DNA of 5,437 bases. Origin: Akkermansiaceae bacterium. Its GTDB lineage: Bacteria; Verrucomicrobiota; Verrucomicrobiia; Verrucomicrobiales; Akkermansiaceae. Location: positions 1 to 5,437 of the forward strand of contig JALZVD010000133.1 of NCBI GenBank assembly GCA_023300205.1, given 5' to 3'. Shown here one piece after another: positions 5,243-5,437 of this stretch. Each line of letters opens with the position of its first letter. Within the stretch, counting starts at the first letter, position 1. The position numbers were made by a program, and so were the translations under genes. The notes below the pieces were generated by a model that was given only the letters and a program-made list of their open reading frames with translations, did no database searches and was not told the origin of the DNA.

Positions 5243-5437
5243 AGGTGGTCTTGGTTTAGCCTTCCCTGTCCAGTTCTGCTTCGGATATCTCCCAGCAAGA
5301 TCTTTCTTCATCTGTTCAAATCCATTCTGCCAAAACCCCTCCAGGTCCTGAGTCATTTGCCACGGCCGCTGATTAGGCGCACAAATATGAGTCTGCACAA
5401 TAACCGTCCCATTAGCAATAGTAGGAGAAACCTTCAC
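5231..5437 (-). CDS. hrpB: ATP-dependent helicase HrpB, C-terminal end (gene continues right of window)
   Basis: The last 68 residues of a larger protein; the frame is open at the right edge, so the start lies outside. The GTG at 5437 is almost certainly an internal valine codon. The segment CAPNQRPWQMTQDLEGFW followed by KKDLAGRYPKQNW matches the conserved C-terminus of HrpB, a DExH-box RNA helicase, where the family reads roughly 'SP..RPlQvTqDLagFW ... vrKemkGRYPKHpWP'. The last residues (GKAKPRPPQKK) are a basic tail beyond the conserved block. The helicase motor domains are not in this window, so activity cannot be judged. It appears to head a minus-strand operon with the overlapping small membrane protein gene and the GNAT acyltransferase gene. 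Confidence 0.85.
   Translation of the reverse strand: MKVSPTIANGTVIVQTHICAPNQRPWQMTQDLEGFWQNGFEQMKKDLAGRYPKQNWTGKAKPRPPQKK

Noticed and set aside
5074..5298. Minus-strand 74-codon frame spanning the hrpB/small-protein junction
   Set aside because: It overlaps both real frames, lacks domain features, and is best explained as the third reading frame of the same strand.
1..5437. Insertion sequence, CRISPR array, tRNA or rRNA gene, toxin-antitoxin or defence module
   Set aside because: I found no transposase motifs, terminal inverted repeats, regularly spaced repeats, cloverleaf-like sequence or recognisable defence domains.

Overview
The window looks like a chromosomal stretch of a Gram-negative bacterium of the Planctomycetota-Verrucomicrobiota-Chlamydiota group, most likely Verrucomicrobiota. 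The evidence is the gene set: a secreted Cys-type sulfatase, a DUF5069-type protein, an OlsB-like GNAT acyltransferase of the 'putative hemolysin' type, and HrpB. This is inferred from family resemblance; no marker gene is present. Base composition is moderately AT-rich. The + strand carries far more C than G over most of its length whichever way the genes run, which fits the minus strand being the replication leading strand. Clean Shine-Dalgarno sequences are scarce.

Layout. Positions 1-861 (minus) hold the N-terminal 287 residues of an exported sulfatase that runs off the left edge. A 267-bp divergent intergenic region (862-1128) holds a candidate promoter for the sulfatase. Two plus-strand genes follow: a secreted thioredoxin-fold (TlpA-like) protein with a CPGC active site (1129-1677) and a membrane-anchored clan-A-type glycoside hydrolase (1753-3192). 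The hydrolase has the only good Shine-Dalgarno in the window, and that site lies inside a perfect hairpin. A short convergent gap with a 7-bp hairpin separates this pair from a minus-strand block. Read in transcription order (right to left), the block is the C-terminus of the helicase HrpB, a 95-residue single-pass membrane protein whose start overlaps the hrpB stop as ATGA, a GNAT acyltransferase (3800-4897), and a DUF5069 protein (3246-3680) with its own possible promoter.

Function. The left half suggests breakdown of a sulfated glycan: the sulfatase would desulfate and the anchored hydrolase would cut glycosidic bonds outside the cytoplasmic membrane. The redox protein's role there is unknown. 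The right half looks like core genome with lipid- and RNA-related genes. The points most worth a second look are the run of eight A residues at the hrpB stop, which could allow a -1 fusion of HrpB to the membrane protein, the occluded ribosome-binding site of the hydrolase, the weaker strand skew within the sulfatase, and the GNAT enzyme lacking the PlsC domain often found with this type. I see no clear novel defence or mobile system, no CRISPR array, and no tRNA or rRNA gene.
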